Shown piece after piece: positions 36,577 to 46,098 of a DNA stretch of 64,000 bases. Each line of letters opens with the position of its first letter. Position 1 is the first letter of the stretch. Source of the stretch: Flavobacterium gilvum (lineage in GTDB: Bacteria; Bacteroidota; Bacteroidia; Flavobacteriales; Flavobacteriaceae); the NCBI RefSeq assembly GCF_001761465.1, contig NZ_CP017479.1, positions 1,240,001-1,304,000 of the forward strand, written 5' to 3'. The notes under the pieces are model-generated. The model made no database searches and was not told where the DNA came from. It worked only from the letters and a program-made list of their open reading frames with translations. The translations under genes were made by a program, and so were the position numbers.

Positions 36577-36942
36577 TTATTCCCACTCTAAACCTTTCTT
36601 TTTGATGATATAGAAGAAACCAACTAAAAGAAGCATCATAAAGATAATCATTTTTATCATTCCTTCGACTCCTAAATCCTTGAAATTCACTGCCCAAGGG
36701 TATAAAAATATTACTTCGACATCGAAAAGTACAAACAAGATGGCTACAAGGAAATATTTGACCGAAAATGGGATTCTTGCGTTTCCTATCGATTCGATAC
36801 CGCACTCAAAGTTTTTGTCTTTATTTTCTGATGATCTTTTTGGTCCTAGTTTGCCGGAAATTATAATTACGGCTATTACAAATAGCACAGCCAAAGCAAG
36901 CTGCATAAAGACCGGAATGTAGTTTATTTGTTCTGATTGCAT
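36577..36942 (-). CDS. nuoA: NADH-quinone oxidoreductase subunit A
   Basis: First gene of the operon: a three-helix membrane subunit of 121 aa. The loop with the conserved Cys reads KNFECGIESIGNARIPFSVK, and the next helix is FLVAILFVLFDVEVIFLYPW with the acidic pair DVE. A consensus promoter lies upstream. Confidence 0.95.
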   Translation of the reverse strand: MQSEQINYIPVFMQLALAVLFVIAVIIISGKLGPKRSSENKDKNFECGIESIGNARIPFSVKYFLVAILFVLFDVEVIFLYPWAVNFKDLGVEGMIKMIIFMMLLLVGFFYIIKKKGLEWE

Positions 36943-36973
36943 AATTGTAAATATTTTGCTTAGAAATGAACGA

Positions 36974-37004
36974 CAAAGATAGCTCTAGTGAGTGTAAATC
37001 ACAA
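36974..37004 (-). promoter_or_regulatory. Promoter of the nuo operon
   Basis: On the minus strand TTG (37002-37004), 20 nt, then TATCTTTG (36974-36981, consensus TAnnTTTG), 32 bp before the nuoA ATG. No regulator site was recognised. Confidence 0.6.
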
Positions 37005-37107
37005 GTGGAAAATCAAAATTAATATTAGAAAAAATAAAAAATTATCATAAATTTTTACCTACTACTCATAATACCATTTTTGAAATGTTCATAAATGAGA
37101 ATAATGC

Positions 37108-37138
37108 AAAAAAAAACGTCCCGATACATCGGAACGTT
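37108..37138 (-). terminator. Terminator after the cold-shock gene
   Basis: Stem AACGTCCCGAT / ATCGGAACGTT (37115-37138, one mismatch) with a run of nine T on the minus strand. Confidence 0.8.
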
Positions 37139-37181
37139 CTCTAGACGCTTACGCAAAAAAAGGTATCTATCTTTTTTTATA

Positions 37182-37376
37182 TTAGATAACTGCAACTTTA
37201 GCTGCAACTTTACCTTTTCTTCCTTCTTCTTCTTCATAGCTTACTCTGTCACCTTCGCGTAATTCTTCCGCGCTGATTCCTGATGCATGAACAAAAATGT
37301 CTTTTCCTGTTTCTTCGTCTGTAATGAATCCATAACCTTTAGATTCATTGAAAAATTTAACTGTACCTGTACGCAT
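37182..37376 (-). CDS. CspA-family cold-shock RNA chaperone
   Basis: A single cold-shock domain of 64 aa. RNP1 is KGYGFI and RNP2 is DIFVHASG; RTGTVKFFNESKG is the typical start. Such proteins melt RNA structure in the cytoplasm. A minus-strand TACATTTG (37406-37413) about 30 bp upstream is a likely -7 element. The gene is single, with its own terminator, between the nuo operon and aspS. Confidence 0.95.
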   Translation of the reverse strand: MRTGTVKFFNESKGYGFITDEETGKDIFVHASGISAEELREGDRVSYEEEEGRKGKVAAKVAVI

Positions 37377-37484
37377 TGTAATAGTAATAATAATTTATAA
37401 TAAAACAAATGTAATCTTTAATACAATACGAAAATCATTAATCATATTTTTTTTTCTAAAATTATTGATATTCAATGTTTTTGT

Positions 37485-39239
37485 CTAGTTTTTTAAATTT
37501 AATTTAATATGCAATTCCTTTAATTGGGATTCATCTATAATTGATGGAGCATCTATCATGACGTCTCTACCCGAATTGTTTTTTGGAAAAGCAATAAAAT
37601 CGCGAATTGTTTCTTGTCCGCCTAAAATAGCGACTAAACGATCCAATCCAAACGCTAAACCACCGTGAGGAGGAGCTCCAAATTGGAAAGCATCCATCAG
37701 GAATCCAAACTGCGCTTTGGCTTCTTCTTTGGTAAAACCTAAGTATTTGAACATCAACTGTTGTGTTGCTTTGTCGTGAATACGGATTGAACCTCCACCG
37801 ATTTCATTTCCGTTCAAAACCATATCGTAGGCGTTGGCGCGAACTTTTCCAGGATTGGTTTCCAATAAATGCATGTCTTCTGGTTTTGGGGATGTAAATG
37901 GATGGTGCATCGCATGGTAACGACCGCTTTCTTCATCAAATTCCAATAATGGGAAATCAACAACCCAAAGTGGTGCAAACTCAGCAGGATTTCTTAGTCC
38001 CAAACGAGTTGCCAATTCCATACGTAAGGCACTCAATTGTGTTCTTGTTTTATCGGCTGGACCGGAAAGTACAAAAATCATATCGCCCGGTTTTGCTCCT
38101 GTGGTTTTTGCCCAGTTCGTTAAGTCTTCTTGATCGTAGAATTTGTCCACAGATGATTTGAAAGTTCCGTCTTCGTTGCATTTTACATAAACCATTCCGC
38201 TGGCACCAACTTGTGGACGTTTTACCCAGTCAATCAATGCGTCAATTTCTTTACGAGTATAGTTTCCTGCTCCCGGAACAGCGATTCCCACTACCAATTC
38301 AGCCGAATTGAAAACGGGGAATTCTTTGTGTTGTGCAAATTGATTTAACTCACCAAACTCCATTCCGAAACGAATATCTGGTTTGTCATTTCCGTAGGTT
38401 TTCATCGCGTGTTCGTAGGTCATTCTTGGGAATTTAGCTACTTCGATGCCTTTTAATTCTTTCAGCAAATGACGAGTCAATCCTTCAAAAACGTTCAAAA
38501 TATCTTCTTGCTCCACAAAAGCCATTTCGCAGTCAATTTGTGTAAACTCTGGCTGACGATCGGCACGCAAATCCTCGTCACGGAAACATTTCACGATTTG
38601 GAAATATTTGTCCATTCCGCCCACCATCAATAATTGTTTAAAAGTTTGAGGCGATTGGGGCAAGGCATAGAATTGTCCTTCGTTCATTCTCGATGGAACG
38701 ACAAAATCCCTTGCGCCTTCTGGAGTTGATTTGATTAAGTATGGTGTTTCCACTTCACAGAAATCAAGATCCGAAAGATATTTACGTACTTCCATCGCTA
38801 CTTTGTGACGGAAAAGCAAACTGTTTTTTACCGGATTTCTTCGAATGTCAAGGTAACGATATTTCATTCTGATGTCTTCGCCGCCATCAGTTTCATCTTC
38901 GATAGTAAACGGAGGAGTCAAAGCTGTGTTTAAAATATTCAGTTCCGAAACCAAAATTTCGATTTCTCCCGTAGGAATGTTTTTGTTTTTGGCTTCACGC
39001 TCAATAACTGTCCCTTTTACCTGAATCACATATTCGCGTCCCAATGTTTTGGCAGCTTCAAAAACTTCTTTCACAGTACGACTTTCGTCAAAAATCAATT
39101 GCGTAATTCCATAACGGTCGCGTAAATCAACCCAATTCATAAATCCTTTGTCTCTGGATTTTTGAACCCAACCTGCTAGAGTAACTTCTGTATTGATATG
39201 TGAGGCGTTCAATTCGCCACAATTATGACTTCTGTACAT
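37485..39239 (-). CDS. aspS: Aspartyl-tRNA synthetase
   Basis: Charges tRNA-Asp in the cytoplasm; class II synthetase of bacterial type, 584 aa. The N-terminal OB-fold reads [20 protein letters not shown], motif 1 is around RYLDIRR, motif 2 is [18 protein letters not shown] and motif 3 is [17 protein letters not shown]-type insertion (about 290-410) marks the bacterial form. I start at ATG 39239 ([10 protein letters not shown]); an upstream ATG at 39281 adds 14 residues without family likeness. A TAAATTTG at 39279-39286 (minus) is a possible -7. Confidence 0.96.
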   Translation of the reverse strand: MYRSHNCGELNASHINTEVTLAGWVQKSRDKGFMNWVDLRDRYGITQLIFDESRTVKEVFEAAKTLGREYVIQVKGTVIEREAKNKNIPTGEIEILVSELNILNTALTPPFTIEDETDGGEDIRMKYRYLDIRRNPVKNSLLFRHKVAMEVRKYLSDLDFCEVETPYLIKSTPEGARDFVVPSRMNEGQFYALPQSPQTFKQLLMVGGMDKYFQIVKCFRDEDLRADRQPEFTQIDCEMAFVEQEDILNVFEGLTRHLLKELKGIEVAKFPRMTYEHAMKTYGNDKPDIRFGMEFGELNQFAQHKEFPVFNSAELVVGIAVPGAGNYTRKEIDALIDWVKRPQVGASGMVYVKCNEDGTFKSSVDKFYDQEDLTNWAKTTGAKPGDMIFVLSGPADKTRTQLSALRMELATRLGLRNPAEFAPLWVVDFPLLEFDEESGRYHAMHHPFTSPKPEDMHLLETNPGKVRANAYDMVLNGNEIGGGSIRIHDKATQQLMFKYLGFTKEEAKAQFGFLMDAFQFGAPPHGGLAFGLDRLVAILGGQETIRDFIAFPKNNSGRDVMIDAPSIIDESQLKELHIKLNLKN

Positions 39240-39536
39240 GATATAAATTTTAGTTTTTTGCCCATTTTTGCGCGAGTGCAAATTTAGGACTAATTATCAA
39301 TTATAGATTGCGAAAGGCATTTTTTTACCTTTTACCTTTTTTAAATTTTTCTTAAAAATTCAATTTTGACACAATTTAAGTAAAATCATCCCGTTTTAGA
39401 AAGAATTTTCCTTGTTTTTAATTTCCAATGTTAAGTTTTCGTCTATGTTACGAAATTGTTACCAAAATGTTTTTTTAATGTAAAATTTGTCTCTAATTTT
39501 GATACAATAAGATGTAAACAATTAAAAACTAACGAT

Positions 39537-39899
39537 ATGAAAAAGCTTGTAATTTTAGTAGCGGTATTATTCTCAGGTATTATTTTTGGACAAAATGCGA
39601 AACCTGTTTTGGAGCCATTTGGCAAAAGAGTTAAAGCCACTTATTTTTATGAAAATGGGCAAGTGCAACAAGAAGGCTATTTTGAAAACGGTAAATTGGA
39701 AGGACTTTGGGTTTCTTACAATGAATCTGGAGATAAAATTGCCTCAGGCGAATATACTGCGGGCGTAAAAACAGGCAAATGGTTTTTTTGGTCACAAAAA
39801 GACGGGAAAAATAGTCTAGCCGAAGTAGATTTCTCCAATAACCAAATTGCAAAAGTTAAAAATTGGAGACAGGATGCTTTTGCAAATTCAAACGAATAG
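39537..39899 (+). CDS. Secreted MORN-repeat (YwqK-like) protein
   Basis: Small exported protein of 120 aa from ATG 39537. The signal peptide is MKKLVILVAVLFSGIIFGQ, followed by two to three MORN-type repeats (ATYFYENGQVQQEGYFENGK, LEGLWVSYNESGDKIASGEY, KTGKWFFWSQ). Databases often label such proteins YwqK-family antitoxin, but there is no adjacent toxin and an export signal is present, so I do not accept that role. Its function is unknown. A TAATTTTG (39494-39501) upstream is a possible -7. An intrinsic terminator follows. Confidence 0.8.
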   Translation: MKKLVILVAVLFSGIIFGQNAKPVLEPFGKRVKATYFYENGQVQQEGYFENGKLEGLWVSYNESGDKIASGEYTAGVKTGKWFFWSQKDGKNSLAEVDFSNNQIAKVKNWRQDAFANSNE

Positions 39900-39920
39900 C
39901 AATACATAGTTAATTTTAAG

Positions 39921-39957
39921 AAAAGGAGAAAGCTATCAAAAGTTTTCTCCTTTTTTT
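39921..39957 (+). terminator. Terminator after the MORN-repeat gene
   Basis: Stem AAAAGGAGAAA (39921-39931) / TTTCTCCTTTT (39944-39954) and a T-tract. The remaining 480 bp to the next gene hold only the repeat at 40255-40385. Confidence 0.8.
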
Positions 39958-40254
39958 ATTGATTTTCAGTGTTATAACTTTGTTAAGTTGTGATAGGTTT
40001 GCTGCTATTTATCGTAACTTTAACGTAGAAATACAGCGTATGATTTTGGGCAAAATAGAGAATTAGTTAGTTTTTTAAATATCTATTTACTACAGTTGAG
40101 AATCATAAAGTTTGTATTTGTTAAGAAATCGGCTTTTATGGGTTACTGTATCAGCCGATTTTGATTCTTTTAGTGCTTTCAGATTTATTGAATTTGAAAT
40201 GCAATTGTGAAAACTGCCACTTTCTACATCAATCTCTTTTGTTCGAGATTACGC

Positions 40255-40385
40255 AATGGAACACAGATGACACAGATTAAACGGATTACTTCGTCTATTC
40301 GCTTCGCTCGGGTCACACGGATTTTTAATTGTTTTAAAGCATAAAATCTGCGATAATCTGCGTAGTCTGCGTGAAAAAAATCAAC
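40255..40385. repeat. Palindromic repeat with ACAGATTAAACGGATT wording
   Basis: GAACACAGATGACACAGATTAAACGG...CGCTTCGCTCGGGTCACACGGATTTTTAATTG is followed by AAATCTGCGATAATCTGCGTAG. Parts recur at 17965-18030. It is a dispersed intergenic repeat with no open frame. Confidence 0.6.
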
Positions 40386-40437
40386 GAAATCCTAATGTGA
40401 ATTCTCGTTTTATTCTAACTTTTTTAATCTAATTAGT

Positions 40438-40710
40438 ATGCCAAAGTATGTTATTGAAAGGGAAATTCCCAACGCAGGGAATTTGACACCTGAACAATTA
40501 AAAGAAATTTCGAATGCGTCTTGTGATGTTTTAAGAAAAATGGGACCAGAAATACAATGGAAGCACAGTTATGTGACCAATGACAAAATTTATTGCGTTT
40601 ACATCGCGCCAAATGAAGAAATGATACGGGAACATGGCGATAAAGGTGGGTTTCCAGTCACTAAAATAAGCCTTGTTTCCGAAATAATTGACCCGGTTAC
40701 AGCGGAGTAG
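40438..40710 (+). CDS. DUF4242-family small protein
   Basis: A 90-aa soluble protein starting MPKYVIEREIPNAGNLTPEQL. It matches the DUF4242 pattern of a ferredoxin-like fold with a SYVTNDKIYCVYIAPNEE strand pair and GGFPVTKI near the end. Some relatives have been described as nickel-binding, but I see no clear ligand set (no His/Cys cluster beyond single residues), so no function is assigned. The gene is monocistronic with its own terminator. Confidence 0.8.
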   Translation: MPKYVIEREIPNAGNLTPEQLKEISNASCDVLRKMGPEIQWKHSYVTNDKIYCVYIAPNEEMIREHGDKGGFPVTKISLVSEIIDPVTAE

Positions 40711-40734
40711 CATAGCGATTGACTTTATAAAATA

Positions 40735-40769
40735 AAAAGGAGAAAATCAAAACGGTTTTCTCCTTTTTT
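40735..40769 (+). terminator. Terminator after the DUF4242 gene
   Basis: Stem AAAAGGAGAAAA (40735-40746) / TTTTCTCCTTTT (40756-40767) with further T. It is nearly the same stem as the terminator at 39921-39957. Confidence 0.8.
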
Positions 40770-40868
40770 CTGCCTGTAAAGAAAGCTAATTTGCCATTAC
40801 TTGGTTGTAATACAAATGACGATTCAACTCAAATAAATTAGTTTGTAATTTTTTAAAATAAACGTCAA

Positions 40869-41489
40869 TTAATCATAACTTGGAAACAAGAGTATTTCTT
40901 GCTTATTGTTTGTTTTGGTCGAAATCCGAGTTTGTTTTAAGCAAGCGCCTTTTTCGTCGTTGGCTTCACAAGTGATTAAAATTTCGTCAACAATCGTGTC
41001 ATTTTTGTTTTTGATGGTAATTTTGGAAAGCTTTTTATCAGTGTAATAAAAATATTGTGTGCAGAAAGGACTAAAATTATCTGTTGTTTTATTGATGGAT
41101 CCATCAGAATTATAATGATAAATGGATTCGTTTTGTTTGTATTGTTTTTGGGTGTAACAACTGATGCGTTCTCGTTGGTTGGGTTTCCATCGTGTTTTAC
41201 AGTAATAAGGTTCTTTATTTGGATACTTTTCCACCACAAACCATAATTTCTTTTTGGTTTCCTGTACTAAATTTCCAGAAGCATCGACAGTTTTGGAGTA
41301 TTTGATGCGACCGTTTCGGGTAAAAACCATTTCTTTTTTTTGCAAAAGCATTTTTTGATTATTTACCACAGAATATATTTCTTCTGTAGCCGATTTTATT
41401 CCTTCAGGCAAAAGTAGTTTCTTGATATCCTTTTTTGTAGCACAGGATTGTACTGTTAAGAGTAGGATGGAAATGAATAAAACTCTCAT
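40869..41489 (-). CDS. Hypothetical lipoprotein (206 aa)
   Basis: Starts MRVLFISILLLTVQSCATKK, a lipoprotein signal with the lipid-bearing Cys16. The rest is rich in Lys, Thr and Tyr with repeated beta-like segments (KMLLQKKEMVFTRNGRIKYS, KLWFVVEKYPNKEPYYCKTR, SIYHYNSDGSINKTT). The wording of several segments resembles MORN/RHS-like strand repeats, but no family is recognised. It is encoded alone on the minus strand, convergent with the DUF4242 gene. Confidence 0.65.
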   Translation of the reverse strand: MRVLFISILLLTVQSCATKKDIKKLLLPEGIKSATEEIYSVVNNQKMLLQKKEMVFTRNGRIKYSKTVDASGNLVQETKKKLWFVVEKYPNKEPYYCKTRWKPNQRERISCYTQKQYKQNESIYHYNSDGSINKTTDNFSPFCTQYFYYTDKKLSKITIKNKNDTIVDEILITCEANDEKGACLKQTRISTKTNNKQEILLFPSYD

Positions 41490-41561
41490 GACTGTATCTC
41501 TTAGTTGTATGCTAAGTTATTGTTTTTTATTTTTTTAAATATAAAAAATGATTTGTATTGC

Positions 41562-41710
41562 GGGCACGAGCGAGAAGCTCGCGCTAGCCTTTAGTTTATG
41601 AAAGAGTTACTAATTTTTTTACTTCGCTAGCGCGAGAGTCCCGCTCGTGCCGATTGGCAATGGTTATTTCTTTATTGTTGCGTTCACGAGCGGGATGCTC
41701 GCGCTAGCGG
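41562..41710. repeat. Cluster of three REP-like CACGAGCG...CGCTAGCG units
   Basis: Units at 41562-41588 (GGGCACGAGCGAGAAGCTCG...), 41625-41652 (inverted: CGCTAGCGCGAGAGTCCCGC...) and 41683-41710 (TTCACGAGCGGGATGCTCG...). A fourth unit is at 50617-50641. Each can form a hairpin, and their GC content is far above the surroundings. They are REP-like. No gene is present in this 350-bp gap. Confidence 0.75.
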
Positions 41711-41727
41711 TTTTTTTTAAAATATAG

Positions 41728-41796
41728 TTCTCGCAAAGTCGCGAAGACACAAAGAAATAGGTTCTAAACTTTGCGTCTTCGCGTCTTCGCGAGAAA
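41728..41796. repeat. Long palindrome of CGAAGACGCAAAG words
   Basis: Left arm 41728-41754 (TTCTCGCAAAGTCGCGAAG...) pairs with 41769-41796 (CTTTGCGTCTTCGCGTC...CGAGAA). The loop AAATAGGTTCTAAAC is the reverse complement, with one change, of the loop at 3457-3471. Confidence 0.75.
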
Positions 41797-41840
41797 ATAC
41801 AAAGTTTAACTTAACGAAATTGCACACTAACAGAACCAGT

Positions 41841-42353
41841 TTATTTACATTCAATTTTTCCTTTAAAATAATATTCCCTTTCTTTTTTGAATTTCCAAAA
41901 TTCACCCGGAATATTTGTTTCTTTAATTGTTAATAAATAAGATGAGATAATTTGTTTCGAATTTTGTTCAAATGGATTTTTGTTGATATTGATTTTAGCA
42001 TCAATTACTTTATATTCTGTTTTTGATCCATCTTCCACATCATCGCTATATGTGTATTTAACACTATAGATTTTTAAATTTTTGTCGATTACAAATTCGA
42101 TTTGAGTTGATTCGTAACCATCATTTTTGGAGTTTAATATTTTAATATTTTCTGGGTTTAGTTCAATTTTAGAAAATCCATTATCAAAATCTTCTACATG
42201 GTCTTTACAAATAAATAGGTTTTCAGATTGAGGATTTTGAGTAAACATTTCATCGCCAATTTTCACCTTTCCAAACTCCTGTTTATCTGATTTTGAAATT
42301 CCTGTACAATTCAAAAATAAAATTAGAAATAGTATGTAAAGTCCTTTTTTCAT
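41841..42353 (-). CDS. Hypothetical lipoprotein (170 aa)
   Basis: Starts MKKGLYILFLILFLNCTGIS with a lipobox Cys16, so it is exported and lipid-anchored. The mature part is hydrophilic with alternating beta-like stretches (FGKVKIGDEMFTQ, STQIEFVIDKNLKIYSVKYTY, SSYLLTIKETNIPGEFWKFK). No family is recognised. It lies just downstream of the RND terminator region on the same strand. Confidence 0.65.
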   Translation of the reverse strand: MKKGLYILFLILFLNCTGISKSDKQEFGKVKIGDEMFTQNPQSENLFICKDHVEDFDNGFSKIELNPENIKILNSKNDGYESTQIEFVIDKNLKIYSVKYTYSDDVEDGSKTEYKVIDAKININKNPFEQNSKQIISSYLLTIKETNIPGEFWKFKKEREYYFKGKIECK

Positions 42354-42457
42354 AAATTGCTTAAGGTTAGGTGACTGACAACTTTTGTTCTGTTAAACAA
42401 AGCGCTTTGATTTTGGAATCATTACTCTCCCCGAATATAGACAATCCCAACTACAAA

Positions 42458-42495
42458 ACAAAAAACCACCCAAAAATCAAATTTTCAGGTGGTTT
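42458..42495 (-). terminator. Terminator of efflux module 2
   Basis: Stem AAACCACC (42463-42470) / GGTGGTTT (42488-42495), loop with CAAAAATCAAATTTTC, T-tract on the minus strand. The terminator of module 1 (50743-50777) has the same stem and a very similar loop. Confidence 0.8.
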
Positions 42496-42518
42496 GTATA
42501 AATTTTAAAAAGGAAAAA

Positions 42519-45500
42519 TTATTCTTCAGTAGCTCGAGCTAATCTTCTATCTCTTAGCCAATATTTGGTTCGTTTTACTAAATAGAACATTACGGGTACC
42601 ATTATCAAAGTCAAGACCGTTGCATAGGTCAACCCAAAGATGATAGTCCAGGCCAATGGTCCCCAGAAAACCACGTTGTCTCCTCCCATGAAGATGTGCG
42701 GATTCAAGTCGGTTATCAAGGAGAAGAAGTCAAAATTCAGTCCGATGGCAAGCGGAATTAATCCCAATACTGCTGTTAATGCTGTCAGTAATACCGGGCG
42801 CAGCCTTGATTTTCCAGATTCGATGATTACTTCTTTGATTTCGTCTAAGCTTAGGTCGTCATGGCTTTGCAGGTGTTTGTCAGCTACTTTTTTGTCCAAT
42901 AACAAAACAAAGAAATCCATCAATACGATTCCGTTTTTCACAACAATACCCGCCAGCGAAATGATTCCCATCATGGTCATTAAAACTATAAAATCCATTC
43001 CAGCAATAACGTAACCGTAGAATACCCCACTAAAACTGAGCAATACCGTGAATAATATCACCATGGTTTTTGAAACCGAGTTGAACTGCAACACGATGAT
43101 AATTGTAATTCCGGACATTGCCAAAAACAAGGCATAGAAAAGGAAGCTTTGGTTTTTGCCTTGCTCTTCCTGCACTCCCGAAAAGGAATAGGTAATTGTT
43201 TTTGGTAATTGATAGCCTTTTAAATCGGCGGCAATTTGTTTGGTAATTTCGTCCCCATTGTAGCCAGTCAAAACATTGGAATAAACCGTCATGATACGTT
43301 TTTGGTTTTTTCTTTTGATTTGGTTGTAAGTGTTCGTTTTCTCCGTTTCTGAAACGGCCGAAATCGGTACTTGCATCATTTGTCCATTGGTCTGGTTTCG
43401 AAACGTCAAAGACTGGTTAAACAAAATGTTTTCGTTCTTGCGCTGATCATCTTGCATACGCATGGTGATGTTGTAATCGTCATCGCCTTCTTTGTAGGTC
43501 GAAATTTCTTGTCCATAAACAGAACGACGCAAATTGAATCCTAATTGTCCGGTTGAAACGCCCAAACTTCCAGCGCTTACGCGATCTACTTTTACTTCAA
43601 GTTCCGGACTTTCTTTGTTTACATCAATACTAAGTTTTTCGATTCCGGGAATGTTTTTAGAATTGATAAAAGTGATCATCTTATCGGCTTCTTTCAGCAT
43701 TTCGTCATAATCATTTCCGGTTAGCTGAATACTAATTGGGTAACCGGCTGGAGGTCCATTGTAGTCTTTCTCGACCGTTACGGTTGCTCCTGCGATTCCT
43801 TTAACTTTACCTCTGATTTCTTCGAGAATATCGGCAGTATTGATTCCTTTTCGGAATTTAAATTCGGAGAAATTTACTGTCACTTTTCCCTTGAAAGGCG
43901 TTTCCGAAGCCGATCCCGCATCTACGTTTGGGTTTCCGGCACCTACGCCCACTTGCGAAACAATGGATTCGGCAAGGAAGTTTTTCTTGGTTTTTGGATC
44001 TACATATTTATTTAGAATATCAATAACCTGTTTTTCTACAAAAAGGGTAGCCTTATTGGTTTTTTCAATATCGGTTCCCTGCGGGTATTCGATGTAGGCA
44101 ATTACCTGATTCGGAATATTATCAGGGAAAAACAATACTTTTCTCGGGAATATGCCCACAAGCATAAAAGATAAAATCAGCATTCCGATAATTCCTGCCA
44201 AGGCAAACCAGGCTTTTCTTTCAGTCAAAATTTTTCTCAAAAAGGATTTGTATTTTTCTTCCATTCTTGGGAAAAAACTATGTTGAAAATCCTGTGTCCA
44301 TTGGTAGAGCTTTATTTTGTACAACCACATCAGTCCAAAAGATATGATGGCCAAATGACCTATGGCTCTTGCCAACTTTGAATCGTAAATGTTTCCGATA
44401 AACACAAAAATAACTGCAATTATGGTGAAAATTATCGAGTATAATTTTGCCGATTTTTTACTTACATTTTTGTCTTCTATTTCCATGGATCCACCTGTCA
44501 TGGCAGCATTGACGACCATCGCAACGAACAAAGAAGCCGATAGTGTTACGGTTAGTGTCATTGGGAAGTACTTCATGAATTTTCCCATAGTACCAGGCCA
44601 TAAGGCAAAAGGCAAGAAAGCCATTAGCGTGGTTGCTGTCGAGGCTATTACGGGCCATGCAATTTCGCCGATACCAATTTTGGAAGCTTCCAAGCGGGGC
44701 ATTCCTTTTTTCATATTGGCAAATACGTTATCGACGACTACAATACCGTCATCCACCAACATTCCCAGTCCCATTACCAATCCGAAAAGTACCATCGTGT
44801 TCAATGTCAGTCCAAATGCTGACAGAATACTAAACGCCATCAGCATCGATAAAGGAATCGCAGCTCCCACAAACAACGAGTTTCTAAGTCCCATGGTAAA
44901 CATCAACACAATCATAACCAATACAATCCCGAAAATGATGTGGTTTGAAAGTTCGTTTACTTGGTGTTCTACACGCGAAGATTGGTCGTTAGTCAATTCA
45001 ATTTTTAGGTTGGATGGTAAATAGGAGGCTTGTGCTTCTTTTATCTTTTCCTTTACCTGTTCAATTGCCGAAATCATGTTTTGGTTGGAACGCTTTTTTA
45101 CGTTCAACATAACTACTTCGGTACCTTTCTCACGGGCATAGGTCGTTTTTTCTTTTTCTTTGAAACTGACTACAGCAATATCTTTCAGGTAAACGGTTCC
45201 GCCATTGTGTTTTACAATGATGTTTTCCAGTTCTTTTGGGTCTTTGATTTCACCTACGATTCTGATGTTGTTTCTGGAACCCTGCGAAATCAAATTCCCA
45301 CCCGAAAGTGTCATGTTTTCGTATTTGACCGCATTTTGAATATCATCAAAAGAAACCTGAGCAGCCGTCATTTTGAAAATGTCAACAGCAATTTCCACCT
45401 CTTTGTCATCAACGCCGAGAATGTCTACTTTTTTCACTTCAGGAATTTCCTCAATATCATCCTGAAGCAATTCTCCGTATTTTTTAAGTTGTTGTGTCGT

Positions 45501-45983
45501 ATAATTTCCTTGCAGGTTGATGTTCAGAATTGGCACTTCTTCAGAAATATTCAATTCAAATACGCTTGGTTCTACCTTGCTTCCGTTGTCGAGGTTTGGC
45601 CAATCAGGGTCTGCTTTTACGATATCTACTTTGTCTTTAATTTTCGTTTTTGCATCCAGAATGGTTACTTTATCTTCAAACTCAACGATAATCATCCCAT
45701 AATCCTGAAAGGAGCTAGAGGTGATTTTTTCTACGCCACTGATGTTTTTGATTTCCTTTTCAAGCGGTTTGATGATTAATTTCTCTACATCCTCGGCAGA
45801 GTTCCCTGGGAAAACAGACGAGATATAAACCTTATTTTCTATAATTTCGGGAAAATCCTCACGCGGCATCGTAACATAGGCAATTACCCCAGTGATTACA
45901 ATCAACAAAGTCAGGATATAGACTGTAACGCGGTTGTCGACAGCCCAGCTTGATATTCCAAATTCTTTATTTTGATGTGACAT
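42519..45983 (-). CDS. RND efflux permease, module 2, with extra membrane insert
   Basis: Inner-membrane proton-driven pump of the AcrB/HAE1 superfamily, 1154 aa. The TM4 proton-relay pair is Asp411/Asp412 in MLVDDGIVVVDN. The porter-domain architecture and second half (MGIISLAGIVVKNGIVLMDF, SRLRPVLLTALTAVLGLIPLAIG) are typical. Residues about 513-560 add two hydrophobic stretches (KLYSIIFTIIAVIFVFIG and AIGHLAIISFGLMWLY) between TM6 and TM7 that usual RND pumps lack, explaining the length. The module 1 paralogue lacks them. The substrate is unknown. It is the last gene of the operon yceI-tetR-tolC-mfp-RND. Confidence 0.92.
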   Translation of the reverse strand: MSHQNKEFGISSWAVDNRVTVYILTLLIVITGVIAYVTMPREDFPEIIENKVYISSVFPGNSAEDVEKLIIKPLEKEIKNISGVEKITSSSFQDYGMIIVEFEDKVTILDAKTKIKDKVDIVKADPDWPNLDNGSKVEPSVFELNISEEVPILNINLQGNYTTQQLKKYGELLQDDIEEIPEVKKVDILGVDDKEVEIAVDIFKMTAAQVSFDDIQNAVKYENMTLSGGNLISQGSRNNIRIVGEIKDPKELENIIVKHNGGTVYLKDIAVVSFKEKEKTTYAREKGTEVVMLNVKKRSNQNMISAIEQVKEKIKEAQASYLPSNLKIELTNDQSSRVEHQVNELSNHIIFGIVLVMIVLMFTMGLRNSLFVGAAIPLSMLMAFSILSAFGLTLNTMVLFGLVMGLGMLVDDGIVVVDNVFANMKKGMPRLEASKIGIGEIAWPVIASTATTLMAFLPFALWPGTMGKFMKYFPMTLTVTLSASLFVAMVVNAAMTGGSMEIEDKNVSKKSAKLYSIIFTIIAVIFVFIGNIYDSKLARAIGHLAIISFGLMWLYKIKLYQWTQDFQHSFFPRMEEKYKSFLRKILTERKAWFALAGIIGMLILSFMLVGIFPRKVLFFPDNIPNQVIAYIEYPQGTDIEKTNKATLFVEKQVIDILNKYVDPKTKKNFLAESIVSQVGVGAGNPNVDAGSASETPFKGKVTVNFSEFKFRKGINTADILEEIRGKVKGIAGATVTVEKDYNGPPAGYPISIQLTGNDYDEMLKEADKMITFINSKNIPGIEKLSIDVNKESPELEVKVDRVSAGSLGVSTGQLGFNLRRSVYGQEISTYKEGDDDYNITMRMQDDQRKNENILFNQSLTFRNQTNGQMMQVPISAVSETEKTNTYNQIKRKNQKRIMTVYSNVLTGYNGDEITKQIAADLKGYQLPKTITYSFSGVQEEQGKNQSFLFYALFLAMSGITIIIVLQFNSVSKTMVILFTVLLSFSGVFYGYVIAGMDFIVLMTMMGIISLAGIVVKNGIVLMDFFVLLLDKKVADKHLQSHDDLSLDEIKEVIIESGKSRLRPVLLTALTAVLGLIPLAIGLNFDFFSLITDLNPHIFMGGDNVVFWGPLAWTIIFGLTYATVLTLIMVPVMFYLVKRTKYWLRDRRLARATEE

Positions 45984-45989
45984 ATGATT

Positions 45990-46098
45990 TTGGTTTAATT
46001 TGGTTCAAAAATGTTTAAAGTTGTTTAATTTGGTTTAAAGGGTAGTTGTTTTTAAACAACCTTAAACAATTAAACTTTTAAACAATTTTAAACTTTTA
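45990..46098. repeat. Palindrome of GTTTAAAC words
   Basis: Dense TTTGGTTTAATTTGGTTC, GTTTAAAGTTGTTTAAT and the complementary CTTAAACAATTAAAC words. It fills the gap between the mfp and RND genes of module 2, with its last bases touching the mfp stop region. Confidence 0.65.

Noticed and set aside
39537..39899. Label as an antitoxin of a YwqK-type toxin-antitoxin pair
   Set aside because: There is a signal peptide and no toxin gene nearby; only MORN-type repeats support the family name.
41562..41796. CRISPR-like array
   Set aside because: Units alternate in orientation, spacers are irregular and there are only three copies with no cas genes, which fits REP-like elements instead.
44389..45779. 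Two long plus-strand frames of 211 and 249 aa
   Set aside because: They are antisense to the RND permease of module 2, which has full family motifs there; they have no family likeness of their own.
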